Assembly (NCBI GenBank): GCA_032718475.1
Contig: JAUCBJ010000772.1
Location: 1 to 62,929 of the forward strand
DNA length: 62,929 bases
DNA from: Nemertoderma westbladi
Taxonomy: Eukaryota; Xenacoelomorpha; Nemertodermatida; Nemertodermatidae
Direction: 5' to 3'
A model generated the notes under the pieces. The model saw only the letters and a list, made by a program, of their open reading frames with translations. It ran no database searches and was not told where the DNA came from. How positions within the stretch are numbered: the stretch's first letter is position 1; each line of letters starts with the position of its first letter. Shown here in pieces: positions 59,926 through 62,929 of this stretch. The position numbers were made by a program, and so were the translations under genes.

Positions 59926-61416
59926 AACGATGTAGCTACACAACGACAACGATAACCGGCACAAGTCACTTAACTGTCCGTCCCAAAGGCTTAGATGTAC
60001 TGCAGGTTCTTCTTGGAGAGTTAGGGTTACTTTCACAATTGCGACTCGCTACTGTAAACACACCTTAGTAGTAACATTCACCTACAAACGCACAAATTCA
60101 ACACAACTGCAACAAACTGCACACATTCGGGCCATTTGTCCGTTAGTCAGTGCCTTCCAGAATGTCACTGTATTTATTATGTATCCTTGGATACTAGCAG
60201 TGCGCTATTTATTCCCTATGCTATTCAATGGGGCATGCTTTCTATTGTTCTTTTAACTCACTTCTAATTCTAGCGTGGTTGTTGCCATGGTGACATTATG
60301 GAAAGCTAGCGGTAGAATTAGGGTAATTCTCATGCATACAGATCTGGGATGCTATTTAATAATAATTCTTTAATGGTCAATATCCCCTTTATACATGATT
60401 CTATGAATTTTATCGGCTATTGACTATACATTGGAGATTCTCGCACACAAATACACTTAATAGAGTGAATCTCCGCTCCCATGATCTATTAATTAATGGA
60501 ATTTTGGGAATGTTATAAATTGTACAAAATGACAATTTATTAAATTCATTGAAATATATGAATTTAAATTTATTCCCGTAAATTTTATTATTTAATGTTA
60601 AATAGACACAATTTTATTCCAGAACATGTCTGGGGACTGGGATCCTTGATTCTAGGAATTTTGTCATTTTAAGAGTATCGGTAAGTGCTACGATATCTTA
60701 ATCGACTAGAATTTTAAAGGATCTGATATTTGACAGATTTTTGTAAATATTAATAATTAATATTTAGGATGAGCACCAGTTTATTCCAGAACTTGTCTGG
60801 GGACGTTAACCATTGATTCTAGAAATTTGTCTTTCAAGTATATCGGTGGGTGCCGCGATATCTTAATCGACTAGAATTACAGATGGTCAAAGGGTTTAAC
60901 AGATTTATTTTGCGTTATACGCTACTGTTAAAGGGACATCACGCTACTATATGTATTATTTAATATACGGTATGAGAGCAATATCGCACGAAGCAATGTC
61001 AGTGTGAAGAGGCAAGTCGTTTCCAAGGTCTACCCAGAGCTTGGTTTAGCCGAGACACGAGGATCTGAACTTTGCATTCCTAATACTCTGCCTACCAATA
61101 ATACTTGAATATAGTAGTGGCTTTATTGTACTTTAATAAGTACGGATATTTCATCTTACTGTAGTCACGTATTTATAATATGATACGGACAGTAAGGAAA
61201 GAGAAAAAGAATTATTTCTTGCCGTCGCACTAAATATATAATATACGTAATTAAATAATAAACGCGAATATATATTGCACTAATCTACTAAATGATCACT
61301 AAAATAACATGTTACTAAATAAAATTAAATAAAACGATTAAAATAAAATTACATAATAATACATACATAAATATAAAAATAAAACAAATACAAATATAAA
61401 GTAATATGGTCACACA
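59926..61416 (-). mobile_element. Possible LTR between integrase and gag-like ORF
   Basis: On the minus strand a purine-rich GGCTGGAGTGGG is followed directly by TGTGTGACC at 61416, the expected place for a 3' polypurine tract and LTR start. The candidate end, TGTAGCTACA, is near 59931, shortly before a TGGCG. The interval is AT-rich and non-coding. It holds a diverged ~110-bp direct repeat (from about 60612 and about 60779) with TTATTCCAGAAC and CGATATCTTAATCGACTAGA. It also holds an X-box GTTGCCATGGTGAC (60281-60294). No second LTR copy is in the window to prove it. Confidence 0.3.
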
Positions 61417-61432
61417 CCCACTCCAGCCGTTG

Positions 61433-62929
61433 CTAAGTTGGGGAGTCCCTAGATGTTTGTTGGATTAGGGAGGTGGTCGTGGGAAGAGTATCTTGTCTCC
61501 CATAGTTTCCGGAGAGTTCTCTGTCTCTTTCCAGTAAACATAAACGTCCCACCGGGCGATTGAGCTGCTGCGTCTCGAAGACAATTCCCGGTTTCTTGAA
61601 GTTACGTCGCATGACGATGAGTTCTACCGATCGCACCAAACCGTCATCCGAGATGTGAGTCTCGATTATACGACCTGTCTGCCACCTCTTACGTGGAAGA
61701 TCTACATCCACAATAAGAACCATGTCTCCAGCGCTGACGTTTTCTTGCTGCGCAAACCACTTAGTTCGAAGTTGTAGCGTGGGCAGATAATGTTTTTCGA
61801 AATGGTCAGCGAAGCGACGGGATAACAACTGCATGAGTTGCCAAGTTTGTCGGCAGTATTCGTCTCCGTCTGTGATTTCCGATTGTGGGAGCATGGCTAC
61901 AGGTTTCTTCAGTAGGAAGTGCGCGGGTGTTAGCGCTTCCAGGGAATCGGGACTCGATGAGACTGGCATAAGCGGTCTCTCGTTGAGATAGGCGGCGATT
62001 TCTTCCATTAACGTCCGCAAAAGTTCGTCGGTGAGATAAGCGCGACAAGGCACTATAAAATGAAATGCTGTCTTCACGCTTCTTATTAATCTCTCCCAAC
62101 TTCCTCCCCACCAAGGGGCGTCGGCGGCGTTGAAGGTCCAACTAGACGCTGTTACTCGTAGTTGGTCGTCCACCTGTCTTTGGTTCCAATCTTTGACGTA
62201 AGCTTTGATTTCATTGTTGGCACCAATGAAGTTTGTTCCCTTATCAGATCTCATCGTGTTACTAGTGCCAAAGCGAGCGATCTGTCGTCGTAAGCTTAAT
62301 AGAAAGCTGTTGGTAGATAAATCGTTCACCATATCGAGATGGATGGCTCTACAAGTCATACAAACAAAGATTACACACCATCTCTTGACTATAGTCCTAG
62401 CACGATATACTTCAATAGGGCCAAATAAATCCACACCGGCATTAGTAAAGGGTGGTTCATAAAAGCTTACTCGTTCCCTAGGTAATTCTGCCTCTCTCTG
62501 TGTTAAAGGCCTACTGAATGCTTTCCTACAGGGTATACAGTTCCTAAGAACTTGGTTCAGAGCTCTACGGGGTTTATAAAAATAATAGCGAGTTCGAATT
62601 TCGCTAAGAACTCGTTCTCTACCAGCATGATAAAGTTTGCTGTGAACATCTACAATCATCTTGACTTGTATTTCAAGATTTCTAATGAGTATGGGGAACT
62701 TAGTATCAAAGGATAATGGGGCATTCGTTAACCTTCCTCCAACACGTATCAACCCATCTATCATTGTGCTAGAGAAACGATCCCTTAAGCGCATCTGTGG
62801 ATTTCTCAACAACAGGAAATACTTATCGGAATCTTCATAGCATTGTAAGAGTCTCAGCATCTGTTTGTTGGTTTCTTCATGCTCCTGATAACTGATCTTC
62901 TCCTTCAGAAACCTGTCGGGTATCTTATA
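61433..62929 (-). CDS. BEL/Pao retrotransposon Pol, integrase end (runs off the window)
   Basis: The frame is open to the window edge, so this is the C-terminal part of a longer polyprotein that joins the element's DNA into the genome. Counting from Met at 62860: a zinc-binding HHCC domain (His73, His78, Cys108, Cys111); integrase core DDE residues Asp144 (AGVDLFGP), Asp206 (RSDKGTNFIGA) and Glu256 (WWGGSWERL); then the DUF5641-type C-terminal domain (about 345-450, with HYLPTLQLRTKW and GDMVLIVD) that is diagnostic of BEL/Pao. All catalytic residues are present and no stop or frameshift is seen, so this part could be functional. Protease, reverse transcriptase and RNase H would lie beyond 62929. 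Confidence 0.92.
   Translation of the reverse strand, partial: YKIPDRFLKEKISYQEHEETNKQMLRLLQCYEDSDKYFLLLRNPQMRLRDRFSSTMIDGLIRVGGRLTNAPLSFDTKFPILIRNLEIQVKMIVDVHSKLYHAGRERVLSEIRTRYYFYKPRRALNQVLRNCIPCRKAFSRPLTQREAELPRERVSFYEPPFTNAGVDLFGPIEVYRARTIVKRWCVIFVCMTCRAIHLDMVNDLSTNSFLLSLRRQIARFGTSNTMRSDKGTNFIGANNEIKAYVKDWNQRQVDDQLRVTASSWTFNAADAPWWGGSWERLIRSVKTAFHFIVPCRAYLTDELLRTLMEEIAAYLNERPLMPVSSSPDSLEALTPAHFLLKKPVAMLPQSEITDGDEYCRQTWQLMQLLSRRFADHFEKHYLPTLQLRTKWFAQQENVSAGDMVLIVDVDLPRKRWQTGRIIETHISDDGLVRSVELIVMRRNFKKPGIVFETQQLNRPVGRLCLLERDRELSGNYGRQDTLPTTTSLIQQTSRDSPT

Noticed and set aside
59900-59926. A primer-binding site for the LTR element
   Set aside because: A TGG start is present near the LTR-like end, but the following bases do not look like the complement of a tRNA 3' end.

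Overview
The window looks like AT-rich nuclear DNA of an animal, probably an invertebrate. The evidence is spliced exons with GT/AG introns, an ABCA-type full transporter, an intronless copy of a protein kinase A catalytic subunit, BEL/Pao and several non-LTR retroelements, and long tandem arrays. I cannot fix the phylum from sequence alone. Only two loci look like intact host genes: the kinase (21839-22942, +) and the ABCA transporter (26828-36752, +, three exons, 2,098 aa). Nearly everything else is repetitive.

Layout. 1-17450 is a mosaic of repeats. It holds a 1.06-kb fold-back element (472-1528) with a 6-bp target duplication, and nine copies of a ~230-bp module that ends in a small hairpin plus CTAA (Helitron-like 3' end). 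Three tandem 2-2.7-kb blocks (3171-9984) each carry a degenerate GGCTCGA minisatellite and a CACGTG-rich array. One of these has expanded into ~700 bp of nearly pure CTCGG pentamer. A ~1.1-kb AT-rich unit is present three times, and a segment with 259-bp internal repeats is present twice (9985-11742 and 15952-17450). A 5'-truncated LINE sits inside one AT-rich unit with an 11-bp target duplication (14379-15597). 17451-21640 is a nest of AT-rich fold-back elements packed with TTCTAGAA palindromes.

21839-36752 holds the kinase, a second LINE fragment (23218-24375), a short tandem repeat, a strong hairpin about 140 bp upstream of the ABCA start codon, and the ABCA gene. Intron 1 of that gene has a tRNA-like element and intron 2 a third LINE fragment. 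The ABCA protein keeps Walker A and B in both ATPase domains but has lost the glycine pair of the ABC signature motif in both. 38103-47684 is a 9.6-kb, 41-bp minisatellite of about 234 units with local higher-order structure.

48511-53795 is a 49-bp minisatellite split by a ~4.9-kb decayed CR1/L2-like LINE carrying ORF1 and ORF2. 53796-62929 is dominated on the minus strand by retroelement sequence: a BEL/Pao integrase running off the window edge (61433-62929), a 1.5-kb AT-rich LTR-like stretch, then a single ~1,410-codon frame (59790-55558) broken only by one TGA and one TAG. That frame encodes a protein I do not recognise, with a coiled coil, a gag-like zinc cluster and a basic tail. It is the most unusual coding sequence here. 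The gene content does not form a pathway; the interest lies in repeat biology, the divergent transporter and the large zinc-cluster ORF.
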